Shown here one piece after another: positions 44,751 through 56,818 of a stretch of DNA of 64,000 nt. The translations under genes were made by a program, and so were the position numbers. Numbering within the stretch: position 1 is the stretch's first letter; every line of letters starts with the position of its first letter. The DNA lies in the NCBI GenBank assembly GCA_048013815.1, contig CM106586.1, positions 22,940,001 through 23,004,000 on the forward strand, written 5' to 3'. The notes under the pieces were generated by a model, which saw nothing but the letters and a program-made list of their open reading frames with translations, was not told where the DNA came from and searched no databases. The DNA is from Setoptus koraiensis (taxonomy: Eukaryota > Arthropoda).

Positions 44751-47700
44751 TCACCGAAGGGGATGCCATGCGATCGTTTCATGCAATAAATCAACATCTT
44801 TGAGTGGTATCAGAGCTGCTCCTAGATAACCTTTCACTTGAACATAATCGCAATCCCAGAGTGAAACTTGTAACGTCATCTTTTTCAAATGTTCTAAGGG
44901 CCACTTGTATACTATCAATTCCATGAATGTTGGATGGCAACTCTGTCTTATCACACGGGTCTTTTGTTTGCTTCTCTTCGTTGGGTCTGGAAGAAGATAC
45001 GTTTTGGCATAACAGTTAGGTCCGGATGTTCCTTTGATGCAAGGTAAATTTTTAGCGTGCATTACCATTATTATAAGGGATGCGTTCTTATATACGAGAG
45101 ACAGTTTGATTTGTCCGTTTGAGTTGTGATACAATGCGTTTCTGGTGGAATCGCTATACTCTCGAGAACCGAATGTGCCAGATTCGTCTCCTCCGGCCGA
45201 GACACCTTGGTCTCTCAGGACAGGATGGAAGAAGGTGTAAACAAGATCACAATGTGAGATATTTTCTGGTAATTGTAGCAGCTTCTCTAAAAATATGTTG
45301 AGATCAGTCATTCGCTTCTCGGCTACTTCTCTGATATTTGATCTCTTGAAATCCATGAAGAAAATTGACGACTTTTGCAGAGCATGGAATGTGTTCGAAG
45401 GAAAACGCCAACTCAATTTCATTTGTAACTCCGAGAATTCTCTGTAAGTTCGAACAATAAATTCTGGTTGAACTTGCTGCTCGCGCTCAACTTGAATAAT
45501 ATAGTAATATTGTTTCTCAGATGATGATAATTTTTCTTTGTAGTATTTGACTATTTGCAAGGACTTGATTTTACCATCAGTTGCTTCAGTGAAAGTTTTG
45601 GGAATGAAAGACAGAAGTGTTCGATTGTCTTGATTATCACCACTAAATCGTAATTGAGCTAAATTATGTATGAAGAAGTTGACTTGAGTTGATCTGGAGT
45701 TGAGGCAATCGTCTATCATACGGGTGAATTTGGCCATAGCTTCGGCTTCGGTCAATCCTGGCATCAACATTTTATCTATGTAGCACACAGCATCTTTGCT
45801 TAGACCAGGAATATTGGATTGTGTCATTAACGAGAAGAGATTAAGAAATAAGTTTCTATTCCGTCTGATTATATTGAATCCCATCGTACATAACTCAATG
45901 AAAGTTTGAAATTTCTTCGAGGGTTTATCTCCTCCATTGATAACGTAAGCCATATCTCCAGTTAAGACAAAAGGTGTTCGATCACGTTTGATGGACCCCA
46001 TCATTTGGGCATCACCCAGGAATTTGCCAAAATCTATATGAAATAAATGTCCAGAATGAGTGACCATGATATTATCATTATGCCTGTCGCAAATTCCCAA
46101 TATATATGTAGCAACAGAATAACCAGCGCATGAGTGGGTAAAGTTGTCAACAGCTAATTGGTATTCCAGCTCAGAGGTATTCCGTATCCTAAGCCATTCG
46201 ACAATTGGCTTTTTTTCGAATGGTCCTTTTAAGAAGTGACTTTGGGCTTGTATTCTACGGAGAGTATCTGAATTCTTCACTAATTCAATCATACCTTGCC
46301 TTTCATCGGTAGCCAAACAATCGAAAGTGACCATCCTCAGATCTAGACCCTCCCGAAGCCACAATTTTTCCATTATCCTAATTATCTGTATGGCAAGCAT
46401 ATCCTGTCTAAGGTCGTCACCAATTTTAAATATTGTCTCATAGGTATGGAATTTGACTGCTCTTTTGCAAGATTCTTCGCAGGACCTAAAAGCCAGTCTT
46501 AGTGGTAGTGTGTTCGATGTGAAATATGAACAAGACTTGATGTCGATGTCGCAAACTTCTAAACTTGGCGCGATAGGTAAATTTGGTTTAGCTTCAGTCA
46601 GATAATCTTGAATACTTTCAAGCTCTTTGTGTAATGTGAATAGGCGCTGTGATTCTCTTGTGTTTTTTATTTTGTCCGACACTTCAGTCAATTTCATTAA
46701 TAGCTCCTCTTGTTTCGAATTGATTGATCGCATTGACTTACCACACAGCCATTGCAAAGAGTTTAGTAGAGTTTCGCTTCGCTGCTTAAAGTTTTCATCC
46801 TTTGTATTGAGCTTGAATTGCCAATAGAGTAGATTGGCTATCCGAGCGTTCGTTAGTGCCTTTCGGAATAGCATAAAAACAAGAGGTGAATCTACATAGG
46901 GCTCATTCCGTATCGCCTGCACGATTTGAGGTAGATAGTCGCAGAGTTCATCATCTGACAGATTCGAAATTAAATCTACTGCTTTTCCTCTGACAAATAC
47001 ATCAGGAAAGGATGGCATTAGCAGTTGCATTGCATCGACTGAGGATGGCATGTTCCAACTTTCTATAAGTTCATATATGGAATCAAGTTGGGCATATGAC
47101 CAATCTGGAGCTGAAAGAATAACTTTTGGAAGGGCGTTTGTAAGACTACGGAGATATTCTCTGTTACTCCAGATAAGCGCCTTCTCCTCGTCTAGAAGAT
47201 TTTCATGTGGTTTGTTTTCGTCGATAATCTTCAATATATCTTGCTGTGTTGCTATATCGAGATCCTCCAATTGGAGGTTTTGCACTTTCTTGATAGTTGT
47301 ATTAGTTTTTGTCTCTTCTCTCAAGTTTTTGAGATCTGGAAATTTTACATTTTTCAACAAGTCAAAGAACTCTATTTGCAAAAATGGACCTGAGCGTCTG
47401 GGATAGTCGGGCTGCAGTACCATTTCATAAGACTTCTCGGGGCGACTTTGCAATCCAAGCATCTTAACACCCTGAACTAAGTTCAAATCACTATCGAAGA
47501 AGTAGTAAATTCCATGATGCAATTCGTCATGCACGGTTTCATGCATCTTGAGTATGGTTGTTGATCCGGGCGACGTTGAGTACATTGGTGATGTAGAACA
47601 AATAGACGTCGGTGATCCTGAATGTGCATTATCATCAGCACTACTGACAGAAGAGTTGAGTTCATTTCCCTGTGAAACCTGTTGAGTGTTCGCCAAAGGA

Positions 47701-50150
47701 AGAAATTTCGTCCCTAGAACAGTTACGATTAATCTAGACTCTCGAGGCAAGCTTCTGTACGGGAAATTTGAGAATACCAAGTTTTCGTCAAACGATATTC
47801 GTCGAAAAAAGCTTATGTCTTGTCGTACGAATTTCGTAGTAATTGGACCAGCTAACTTTTGCACACCATGCCATATTTCTGCTTTTAGATGAAAATCTTG
47901 GTATTGTGAAAGCCACTCAGGACAAGGCTGAGTGATTAAATGAACATGAATGGATACTTCATCATTGATGGAATCTATGTAAACTGTATTTTTGTCCTTG
48001 TCGATTTTTTTCGTTGGGCTAGTGCTGACGTATGGAGCATTTTCTGCGGTCAGTCCACCGTCATCATCGTAATGGAATTGTAACCAATTTTCATCGTGTT
48101 GATTGTTTGATAAAGATTCACTAGGGACTGTTTGCTGTAACTTGAAATCGACGCAAAGATTTTGGCTGATTATCTCTACTTGGTCAGCTAGTTGACTGAG
48201 AAGTCTGGACAGAGCGTGTTGAATAACTTCTACCATGGTACAATTTATATTGGTGCCATCGATGGCGGGGCTGTGATGCTCGTCATTCTCAGTTTCTGTA
48301 TAAGAAGTGTTGCAAGCCTTTATATAGTTGACTTCCGACTTGTAAGTACGACAGAGCTCTGCTAGGTTTTCTTTTGCTTCCGTTACAGACATAGGCTCTG
48401 AATTAATCAAGTAAGAACATATTGCCTTTGTTGCTTGAACCAAACTTTGAGGTTGAAGGTTCGTCGCTTTATGAATTACGTTATGATAGAGCTTCGCGGC
48501 CTCTTTCTCGAGCATTTCAATAGTTATGCTCAAAGAATCATAATTCAAGTCGTTAAAATCAAGTAAAGCTGTAGTAGACAATAAATCGTCCGGAGAGAGA
48601 GTTGAGTCAACTTGATAGTCGTCCTCTGCATTTCTTAAGTAGGGCTTACGGGCCTGCTCCTTCGCGACCAGAGTTAAACTCACATCCATGCCAAACTTGC
48701 AACAATGGTTCACCAATGAATAGTCGGCTAAGCAACGGTGCGATTCGAAATATTCATCTCTACCTGTAACTTTGAGCAAATAGTTACCCATGGAATCATC
48801 AGTTTTGATATCTTCGAATAACGAACAAACAGCATGACTTATCAAATGCTCTATAGTAGTCTTGATATTACAAGTGAAAGTAATTGGATCAGAAGCGAGA
48901 GAAGATTCTATTATCAACTTAACACTCAAAGAATCATCTCTCAAGCTGTAAAGAGTTGGACTAAGCACCAATCCAGAATTGGTACGGGAATCCTTGTAGC
49001 TGAATTCGGACCTCATAGTTTTCAGTTTGTTTGTGAATCGAACTAGATCATTGTTTGATCTAAGATCGCGTCGAACTATGCGCAATCTTGCAAAGTTGAA
49101 CGAAGTATTAGTAGAACTTTGTTCAGGTAGATGCAATTTTTCACTCCCATTTGAAGCAGATGACGTCGACATACTTGATGCTATTGATTGCATGGAGGAG
49201 CGCTTTTCTATTTCCTTCGGTTTCAATGACTTATCACTGCCGTGACTTGTACTTGTGAGTGAAGAATAATTATCGTTTTCATTTTTATACCTAGGGGCCA
49301 GTTCGTTATGTTGAGGAGGATGCATTCTAAGAGTAACAGGATTAGGTGGTGGAGGAATGAGACCTCGATTGAGTGTTGATTTGCTCAATTCTCGCTCAGG
49401 TTTTGGGCTATTCATCTTTGCATTCAATGGATCGAACAAGGTAAGGATCTCACTTGCACCATCATCGGTATGACCTTCAAGATCGATGAGATCTCTATAG
49501 GAACTAGATGGTCTGACACGCCTGCGAACATTTGGTTTGATTCCATCCATATTACCTGTGCTACCTGTTGCAATCTTGGTCAGTTTCTTAGTCGAATCAT
49601 CTTCAAAGCTAGTGTTCGTTGTTGATCCATTAAGCAGGGAATGAGATATTGTTGTATAAAATGTTTTAGTATTGTGCGAATCCGCTTCGATTTTAGATAC
49701 AGCAACCATTTGTGATTGTCTATTTTCGTTAGTAGGGGCTAGGCGATCTTCTTTGATACTTTCGTAACCTATGTTTGCTCTTAGCGGAGAATAACTTGAA
49801 CTCTGCAGAACAGAGGAATGAGATAAATAATTGTTGCTAGTCATCTCAAAACCGCTAACATAGTAATTTGGTTTCTGGTTATGATTTAGAATCTCCCCAG
49901 AGTCACTTGTGTCTTGTTTGTTGTATATGCTGTCTCGTTGAGAAGTTGCGTCATGAGAGACAATATTGTTATGATCAATAATCATTGATAGCTGCTTGGG
50001 AGTTGGCGGTATCTGATCTAAAAGATTGGCATCTAGTCGAGGTTTATTTAATTGCTTTTCTCCTTGCAAACTAGATGTGATTGGTCTATTCGACGACTTG
50101 GGCGGTAAAGGCAACTCGTTACACTGATCCGACCTTGATTGATTGTTCAT
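44751..50150 (-). CDS. Class II phosphatidylinositol 3-kinase (PIK3C2 / Pi3K68D type)
   Basis: A 1799-aa protein in one exon of 5.4 kb. Order of parts: a disordered N-terminus (1-400); Ras-binding domain (about 408-497, SVKLIIESSL to VSLTLVAKE); C2 domain (about 733-950, WLSQYQDFHLKAEIWHG); helical PIK domain (about 990-1170); kinase domain (about 1215-1480); PX domain (about 1527-1644, REFSELQMKLSWRFPSN); and C-terminal C2 (about 1680-1799, IMVMHAKNLP). Kinase landmarks are the catalytic loop DRHNDN (1355-1360), HIDFGKFLG (Asp1373) and the class II activation loop KRDRTPFVLTGDMAY. The PX plus second C2 is unique to class II. These enzymes make PI3P and PI(3,4)P2 on endosomes and plasma membrane for endocytosis and actin control. 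All key residues look intact. Confidence 0.97.
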   Translation of the reverse strand: MNNQSRSDQCNELPLPPKSSNRPITSSLQGEKQLNKPRLDANLLDQIPPTPKQLSMIIDHNNIVSHDATSQRDSIYNKQDTSDSGEILNHNQKPNYYVSGFEMTSNNYLSHSSVLQSSSYSPLRANIGYESIKEDRLAPTNENRQSQMVAVSKIEADSHNTKTFYTTISHSLLNGSTTNTSFEDDSTKKLTKIATGSTGNMDGIKPNVRRRVRPSSSYRDLIDLEGHTDDGASEILTLFDPLNAKMNSPKPERELSKSTLNRGLIPPPPNPVTLRMHPPQHNELAPRYKNENDNYSSLTSTSHGSDKSLKPKEIEKRSSMQSIASSMSTSSASNGSEKLHLPEQSSTNTSFNFARLRIVRRDLRSNNDLVRFTNKLKTMRSEFSYKDSRTNSGLVLSPTLYSLRDDSLSVKLIIESSLASDPITFTCNIKTTIEHLISHAVCSLFEDIKTDDSMGNYLLKVTGRDEYFESHRCLADYSLVNHCCKFGMDVSLTLVAKEQARKPYLRNAEDDYQVDSTLSPDDLLSTTALLDFNDLNYDSLSITIEMLEKEAAKLYHNVIHKATNLQPQSLVQATKAICSYLINSEPMSVTEAKENLAELCRTYKSEVNYIKACNTSYTETENDEHHSPAIDGTNINCTMVEVIQHALSRLLSQLADQVEIISQNLCVDFKLQQTVPSESLSNNQHDENWLQFHYDDDGGLTAENAPYVSTSPTKKIDKDKNTVYIDSINDEVSIHVHLITQPCPEWLSQYQDFHLKAEIWHGVQKLAGPITTKFVRQDISFFRRISFDENLVFSNFPYRSLPRESRLIVTVLGTKFLPLANTQQVSQGNELNSSVSSADDNAHSGSPTSICSTSPMYSTSPGSTTILKMHETVHDELHHGIYYFFDSDLNLVQGVKMLGLQSRPEKSYEMVLQPDYPRRSGPFLQIEFFDLLKNVKFPDLKNLREETKTNTTIKKVQNLQLEDLDIATQQDILKIIDENKPHENLLDEEKALIWSNREYLRSLTNALPKVILSAPDWSYAQLDSIYELIESWNMPSSVDAMQLLMPSFPDVFVRGKAVDLISNLSDDELCDYLPQIVQAIRNEPYVDSPLVFMLFRKALTNARIANLLYWQFKLNTKDENFKQRSETLLNSLQWLCGKSMRSINSKQEELLMKLTEVSDKIKNTRESQRLFTLHKELESIQDYLTEAKPNLPIAPSLEVCDIDIKSCSYFTSNTLPLRLAFRSCEESCKRAVKFHTYETIFKIGDDLRQDMLAIQIIRIMEKLWLREGLDLRMVTFDCLATDERQGMIELVKNSDTLRRIQAQSHFLKGPFEKKPIVEWLRIRNTSELEYQLAVDNFTHSCAGYSVATYILGICDRHNDNIMVTHSGHLFHIDFGKFLGDAQMMGSIKRDRTPFVLTGDMAYVINGGDKPSKKFQTFIELCTMGFNIIRRNRNLFLNLFSLMTQSNIPGLSKDAVCYIDKMLMPGLTEAEAMAKFTRMIDDCLNSRSTQVNFFIHNLAQLRFSGDNQDNRTLLSFIPKTFTEATDGKIKSLQIVKYYKEKLSSSEKQYYYIIQVEREQQVQPEFIVRTYREFSELQMKLSWRFPSNTFHALQKSSIFFMDFKRSNIREVAEKRMTDLNIFLEKLLQLPENISHCDLVYTFFHPVLRDQGVSAGGDESGTFGSREYSDSTRNALYHNSNGQIKLSLVYKNASLIIMVMHAKNLPCIKGTSGPNCYAKTYLLPDPTKRSKQKTRVIRQSCHPTFMELIVYKWPLEHLKKMTLQVSLWDCDYVQVKGYLGAALIPLKDVDLLHETIAWHPLR

Positions 50151-53100
50151 GTTGGATTGTATTTTATATAAGTTTCAGTTTGACAGTTAATACATGGAAC
50201 AGACGAACCATTTCTAAATGTTATTGCACAATAATATTTATCAATTCGATACAGTAGGTAATAATAAAATCTAGCATTCCGTAGTAAATGACGGTAATAA
50301 AAAGATGGGCGAACAATAAAAGCGGTGGATCACAAATCCATCTGTTGATTAAAAGAGAAAAGATTATAGTTTGGTAAGTAAGTCGAATGGAAAATTTGTG
50401 ATGTTGAAGAAAGTGTGATGTAAAACTGTACACCCTGTTATACAATGTTTGTTTGAGCCAAAGTAATCAGATAATGCCAGTACATCGCAAACGCTTCTCA
50501 ACGAACAAGAGAGTTATCAGAGTAGTCTTGTCATTCGAGTTGATCAGTAGTAGCATTCATCAGATGAGTTTACATAGCATCCATTGTTAGTTAAATAACA
50601 TAATTTGATTCTATGATGAGCTTCTCATACTTTTCCAAAAACTAGTATTGTAGCATATATATGATAGATCAACAACAATGACCAAGCGTCTCAGCAGCCA
50701 TTTTTATTTTTAGCAAGCTGGAACAGTTACATCATACTCATACAAATTAAATTTTGCACCTGTATGCTGTGGAATCAGGCTCAGTTCACTGATGACAACA
50801 ATGAGTCATGGGCAAGATGATCTTGCTGTCCTGTAAGAGCAATCAAGTGAAAAAAAAAGTTGACTACACAACCATTCTCGACATAGATCAATAGCCTCTC
50901 GAGAAAGATGCGTTCCAAGAATTGTTGTGCTACCACATCGAGTTGTGCAGTAGAGTATAACATTGCCAATAAAGATGGCAACAATACGATGCTTTGCCAC
51001 AAAAGTCAAACTAGAATAGCATTAGTAGCGCCTATTATGTTGCCATTGAAGATCTAATTACATTCTGGACTGGATAATATGGCTTCAGATTGTACTGATC
51101 GAGTGCACAATCAACTATCACTACTAATCATGGTGAAATTGGGTGCTGAGTATTCAAATGTTACCATCTGATTTGATATAACATGATGAGATTGTGATGA
51201 TTTCGGCCCATCCAACATGGATAGTTGAGAGGTTAATGTAGCAAGAGTGACAATTGGCAAACTTACATTTGTGTGTCTCTTCTTCTTCCTGTTTTACAAT
51301 AATCTCTTATCAAGTCTGCTTCATGCCCCTTTGTTGGATAAAAACAAAGAGCCCAATAATAAATTCAAGCAACAGATAGATATTGACTGATGTTGTAGAT
51401 ACTAAATTTCTGGTCTGGGTGTATCCTCCTTGAAATTCCATTTGGACTAATATGATATTAAAAATAGAAGGTAATCTAATGTAGATAATATAAGTTGTAT
51501 TGTGTGATTCCAGTGATAAGTGAATGATAATAAATAACTGTAATAATGTTAATGGTAAATAAACGAATAAAAGATATCACTCTGGACATGAGAGCAGTCC
51601 CAACTAGACAAGCAGGAGACCATTCCTCAAGTGATGCATTCAGCTCGCTTGTGTGTTTGTGTGTGTGTCTGTGTGTTGTTATTGCTTATCTCTATGTGCT
51701 TGTGTGCTTCGAAGTGTGTGTGTGTGTGTGTGTGTGTCTGCCTGTGCAGATAAATGTGTGAGTGCGTTTGTGTGTTACATGGACACACACACCCAAATGA
51801 ACTTGGAGAGTGTATCGAACAAACCACCAATCGAACGATTCCACTACAGACACTCAGGTGTGCACACTGTGCCATTTGATATTCTGCAAAATATGTGCAC
51901 TGAAAAAGAAAGTTCTATGTGCTGTGGTCACCTTATTGTGACCGAGGGACAATTCGACGATCGATATGAGACACAAAAACAACATTGTAACTTTTTTCGA
52001 ACCATTTTGTTACGATATGTCATTGATGGTATCGCGCGCTAGAGAAAATAAAAATTTGCAACTTTTGAGCAGAACTTTTTAAGCTTCTACGATAATTATT
52101 TTATTACATGGGAAAGACTCAAAATATGGTCAGTATGGGTGGTGTTTCGAATGGTAGCTCAAACTAATAAATATAGTAGAATAAATATACGTCTTGGTGA
52201 TATTATGTCGAATGTAAGCTCTGTGTGTTAGTTCATCGAACCAATAATTTTCAGTTGTTGTCAACGTGTTGTTCAATCGTTATTCCCCTCATCTCTGCGC
52301 GTGTGCATGGCATGAGTCATGAGCCAGGGTCGTCAATAATATCTCGATCGTCAATGACGAGACCCGGGTTGAAGTATAGGAACTTTTTCCAACCATAACA
52401 TTTGAGTTCTAACGTCTGGGCCTGGCCAGACTCCTTCTGTGCCCATTCCCGTGTAATCTTCGAGATAGTTTATCAGGTGCATGTGCGTGCAAAACCAAAG
52501 ACAATTAACCCCGCGGATTTTTTTTTGTGAGGAGATGATGGCAAGAGTGCGAAGTTTTTTGAATCATTTTTTTGCACAAGATTTGAGGAGGATATGGGGC
52601 GGCGGGGATTAGAGAACGTTTAGGAAATAGATAGATTTTAATAACGTGCGTTATTAATCGCGTTTTCATTGACACCTCACGGTATCGTCGCCTGGTTGTC
52701 TGGTGGTGGAACGTGCGTATTACGCAGAGCAAGAGCACCTAGAGTACACTTACCATTTTTAGAATGGATAGAAAGTCCCTATTGTGTGCGCAAGTCATCA
52801 AGTAATAGGTCAGCGCGACAGACATGAAGGATCCAGATACTTCATCTCTGTCGGTAGCGTAACCTTTAAAAACGAACGTTTAAGAAGATCAAGGGGATTG
52901 TTATAAACAAGTTTTCACCAATATATTATTTAGTTTGTGCAATAGTTGGTTGCGAGTGCATTGAGCGATTACCATATTGACCAAACGAGCGAACAGAGTG
53001 CATAATATTTGTTGTTATTTGTTGTTGTTATGTTATAAAAGAGATTGTCGATTGTAAAAATGAAATTTGTGTTTGCATAACAAGTGTTTTGGAAGAGTGG

Positions 53101-53376
53101 TTTGAGGTCTATCTGGAGGGAAAACAAAAGAAAGCAAAAAAAAAGAACGGAAAGCGGCCAGCCAATGAATATTCCATTGCATCTAGTTCCAGAACTAATC
53201 GAGCTTTCCAGAGTTCGTGTCCTCCCCATGATCGACCAAATTATCAGTGCGCAGCTTTATTGTTGGGCATAAAAGAGGGAGCCACCATCGTTACCCAATG
53301 CTTATTGTTTGTTCGTTTCTTTTTTATCGCTTTCCACGGCGAAACTGACGAAATGAAGACTGCACTTCCAAAGGGA
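50151..53376. other. Intergenic region upstream of the PI3K gene
   Basis: No gene recognised. GT-rich microsatellite sequence at about 51,650-51,760 includes a (GT) run. The portion around 52.25-52.75 kb is more G+C-rich, and on the minus strand shows a donor-like ATG|GTAAGT at about 52,750, which could be a 5' leader exon of the PI3K gene (unproven). A TATAAAAG occurs near 53,034. Confidence 0.4.
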
Positions 53377-54891
53377 CTAAGCACACGCGCAAAATAAAAA
53401 TGGCGACTGCCCGTCACGCGTTGATTCCATCATGGAGTTTCCATGCGAGCCGAAGCAACAGGCCAAAACGATCATTGCTGGTGAGGTTGATAGATGCAGG
53501 CTCTTACAACAAATGCTCGCGCCGTGAATGCTTTGTCCAAGAATATGCGTTGCGATTACTACCACTGTCCAGCTAAACCTAACCCGATCTAACCGAAAAA
53601 GATCTAGAAAGAGTAAGCAAAAAATCATCTATCTGTTTACTACTAACCCAAGCCCAAACAACAGAAACACAATAACATATCCGTTTTTATCGGCAACCTG
53701 CAGTCTTTGGCTGAGACGACCACGCTCTTATTGTCCATGCCAGTGGTAGACGCTTTAGCATCTTTTTCTGTTTGGCCGGAGATGAGACACTCCGAGGACT
53801 TGAGCTCGGTTTTATGTGAAGTCGAAGACGAGTCAACTCGATCAGCATTCAACAGACAGGGCTCTATGCCTGTCAGTTGGTAGCTGAGATAATTTTCAAC
53901 ATTTTCGTTATTACAGAAGGGTCTGTTTTCAATTCCTTGAGCCAATGATGCCGGTGATATATGATAATGGTAGTGTTGTAGTCCTACAGACACAGATAGA
54001 CAGACATATAAATATGATAATAGATGCGCAATATAAACGGAATGAGGTGGTCCAGTATATAATCATCGTCCCTTTCATATAGTCGGTTTGTAATGTAGGG
54101 AAAAGTCTATCCGACGAGATATATCGTCTATGTTTGATTCGACGCATTTGAATGACTCGACGAATGATCATCAACCTGTACTTACTTTGTCTTCTGTACA
54201 ATACCGATTGCATGAGGAACACTTTTGGTTTACCGAGCATCGCTTTGCAGCGTCGATTATCGAAACAGTCAATCATATCATGAATATCTATGGCTTTGCC
54301 ATCGGAGCCATAAAGATGATTTTCATTTCCGTGGGTCAAAACAATCACAAATAAAGCGTCGTGTTCTGCTTTACATTTATCGGCAGTAGACCTAAACGAA
54401 TGTAACATATCACTGGCGGTGAGATTATTCTCAACATGAACATCAAAACCCAATTGTTGGAAAACATTTTCGAGATTTCGAGCATCGTCAAACGACCATG
54501 GACGTTGGGGCAATTCGCTGTAGTTTGTTTGTTTTTGGGTAACGTTTGCACAACAACAATTATTACGACGGACGCTATTACTATTATTATTATCATCGTT
54601 ATTATTATTTTTTTTTGTTAGATCACCATTATTCACAGAACTACTAACATTATCAATTTCACGATAAACACAACTATCATCATGATAATTATCACTATTA
54701 CCAGCACTGGTAAACGTTGTCTTACTAAACTCACTGTTGTTGATAATAAGACAAGGACCTCTGATCTTGGCCGTCATCTTATAGTGATCTGTCGGAATTT
54801 TATGGCAATGAGTAGAGGCACTGTAGTGAGGCGTAATCACTTTAAGCTGTCCAATCGGGTGGTTGCTACGTATTTTAGATGCGACCGCCAT
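53377..54891 (-). CDS. Caspase-like cysteine protease, three-exon model, atypical active site
   Basis: Model on the minus strand: exon 1 54186-54891 (ends CAAA|GTAAGT), exon 2 53648-53983 (after TCTGTAG), exon 3 53377-53603 (after CTTTCTAG), all in phase. Exon 1 has a short prodomain, then the p20 start RGPCLIINNSEF (44-55), an Asn-rich insertion (about 60-125), DARNLENVFQQLGFDVHVE, the catalytic His187 in VIVLTHGNENHLYGSDGK, and KPKVFLMQ (221-228). The family has QACxG next, but here the frame reads QSVLYRRQ. Exon 2 carries RPFCNN and EPCLLNADRVD, then KDCRLPIKTDMLLCF, which matches the p10 start of caspase-2. Exon 3 (FSWTVVVIATHIL) only weakly fits the rest of p10. p20 identity is firm; downstream splicing is uncertain. 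It may be an inactive caspase or one with shifted exons. Confidence 0.65.
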
Positions 54892-55080
54892 GGCTGGGTA
54901 AAAGGGACTGTTGTCGATTGGTCACTTCCTCTATCGAATATGCCTTCTTTTTCTTCGAGTCGTTCATGGAGTATGGAATCCGAATTTAAAGTTTGAATTC
55001 TAAACTATACGTGCTGTGGCAACTATTGTTCTTCTGTAGCACCGTAGCCGTTGTGTTGGATTGTTTTAGAATTCACACGC

Positions 55081-55165
55081 ATGCGCCAGAGTGACGACGA
55101 TGACGTGCTGCGTGATGATTTCTTTGAGCCCGGACCAAGATTCGTGTCTTTGTTCACGAGACTAG
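55081..55165 (+). CDS. Candidate first coding exon (orphan or 5' exon of the TAF1C-like gene)
   Basis: ATG-started frame MRQSDDDDVLRDDFFEPGPR followed by FVSLFTRL and a strong donor CTAG|GTATGT. The codons look coding and G+C-rich compared with the flanks. It starts 190 bp from the divergent caspase ATG. Donor phase 1 fits an acceptor TTTGAG at 56802-56807, which would join V-YRP to the TAF1C-like Met at 56819 and skip an in-frame TGA at 56804. This join is inference. Confidence 0.4.
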
Positions 55166-56818
55166 GTATGTGTGTCTATTTTTACTATATGCTCAATAGT
55201 GGCAACTGGTGTCCGACCGTTTAAAAGTCCACTTTACTGTGATCTATCTAGTTAGATCGTCTCGCCATCATGTTACATTTTTTTGTAGCTCTTATCTACA
55301 ACTAGTCACGTCCCATGCAAATACTCTGAGCCATCAAGTGAGCTATACAAACATTGAATTGATACAGATAGATTGAGGTGGAATATTGTTGAGACATTCG
55401 CGCCAACTTTTAGCTGTACTAGTTGTTAATGTCATTAACGTTTCCGATTGTCATACTGGGTGGGAAGCTACTTCCTTCGTGTACATCAACGCAGTATGCT
55501 GATTAAGATTGAACAGGTAGAAGACAGTAACAGTTGATATTGGTCAGTCTTGGCAATCCTGTTGAAGAAATAAAACAGATCACCATCAGAAGGGGGTAAT
55601 TTAGTTTCCTGGGAAAACCAAAAATTGAAAATTATCTTTCGCTTGTGTTGGTCATGCTGAATATGATGATGCAAGTTAGTACCGGACATGACGGCCAGAT
55701 AGCGCTAGACCTGTTAATTAGCGAGTGAGTTTAGTTCGAAAATAAAGTGCGACCGTGGTGGCCATTTCCGGAACTAATTTTCGCCATCGTGCCCTTCACT
55801 ATCTGCTGCATGCGATGTTCACGAGAGAAAGATAAAGATTCTTCTTGAAGAAATAAACGCATTGCGATCATCCTCTTTAGATATCTAGGCAGCTGACGTC
55901 TCCTTGTGAATCGGATCTGGCTTCCTTCATCTCTCAGTGTCTCCCCTTTTGCTCTGCGAATGTGAGTGCAAAAGCCTCGTATAGAGAGATCTCGCATCAC
56001 GAGCGAAAGAGGAATGTGATAGTGAGTTCGCTTCCATAACTTTCTCTGTCCTCATGAAACAGCACTGATTTCTTTCCTGTCCCATAGTATATCTATGAGG
56101 GCTAGTCTAATATTTGTGCCAGAAGCTAGAGACAGGGTGTCGCGAAACGAAGAAGTAATTCTCACCCGTCAATCGTTACAACTGGGCAAAATCCAACCGA
56201 GTTGAAGTTGGAATCTTCACTCGATAAATATCCCCGAAGAGGCCCTGATTTCCTTCAGTTGATTCAGCGATCTGTGAGCGCGAGTTTTCCCCGAAGAGAA
56301 AGTGTGAGAGGAAGCTCATCGAGAATAAATACCTAAATTAACGTATCAATATCGTGTTTGGGTTCCATTCTTGATTGTGTCTTTGGTGCGCGCTTACTAC
56401 ACTGTACTCCTCTAGCGGAATTTCAGGCAACTATCCTGCATCGCAGATGGTCGACACTGATACAGTTGTTTGTGACAGACGAGATGAAATCATAAGCATG
56501 CTTTTTATTCTTCCACTGGTTCATGAAAGGGAAATCAATTAGAATTTTACATTTTAATATAGACAACTTCGGTCAGATATCTAATGATTACCGGCTGAGG
56601 TGATAAATCGGATTTCATCTAATCATTAACACGACCAGCGCCGGGCAGCTTATTTTCTGCTATTACCAGGACAGAATATTTGTGCTCCATCTTCTTATCG
56701 ATTTATGGAATAATAATGAATTTATCCCCTCAACAGGCATTCCCTCTTCCTAATTATACATGTCAATCTCCAAAGAGCTCCCAGAACAAAAAATCTCGGT
56801 GTTTGAGTTTATCGGCCC

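Noticed and set aside
51653-52042. 129-codon frame starting in CV repeats
   Set aside because: Its first half is a translated GT microsatellite.
53089-53397. About 100-codon plus-strand frame rich in Lys
   Set aside because: No ATG at its start, no known domain; a TATAAAAG upstream is not enough to call a gene.
55731-56000. 89-codon minus-strand frame
   Set aside because: No domain, no conservation clue and no splice partner; likely chance.
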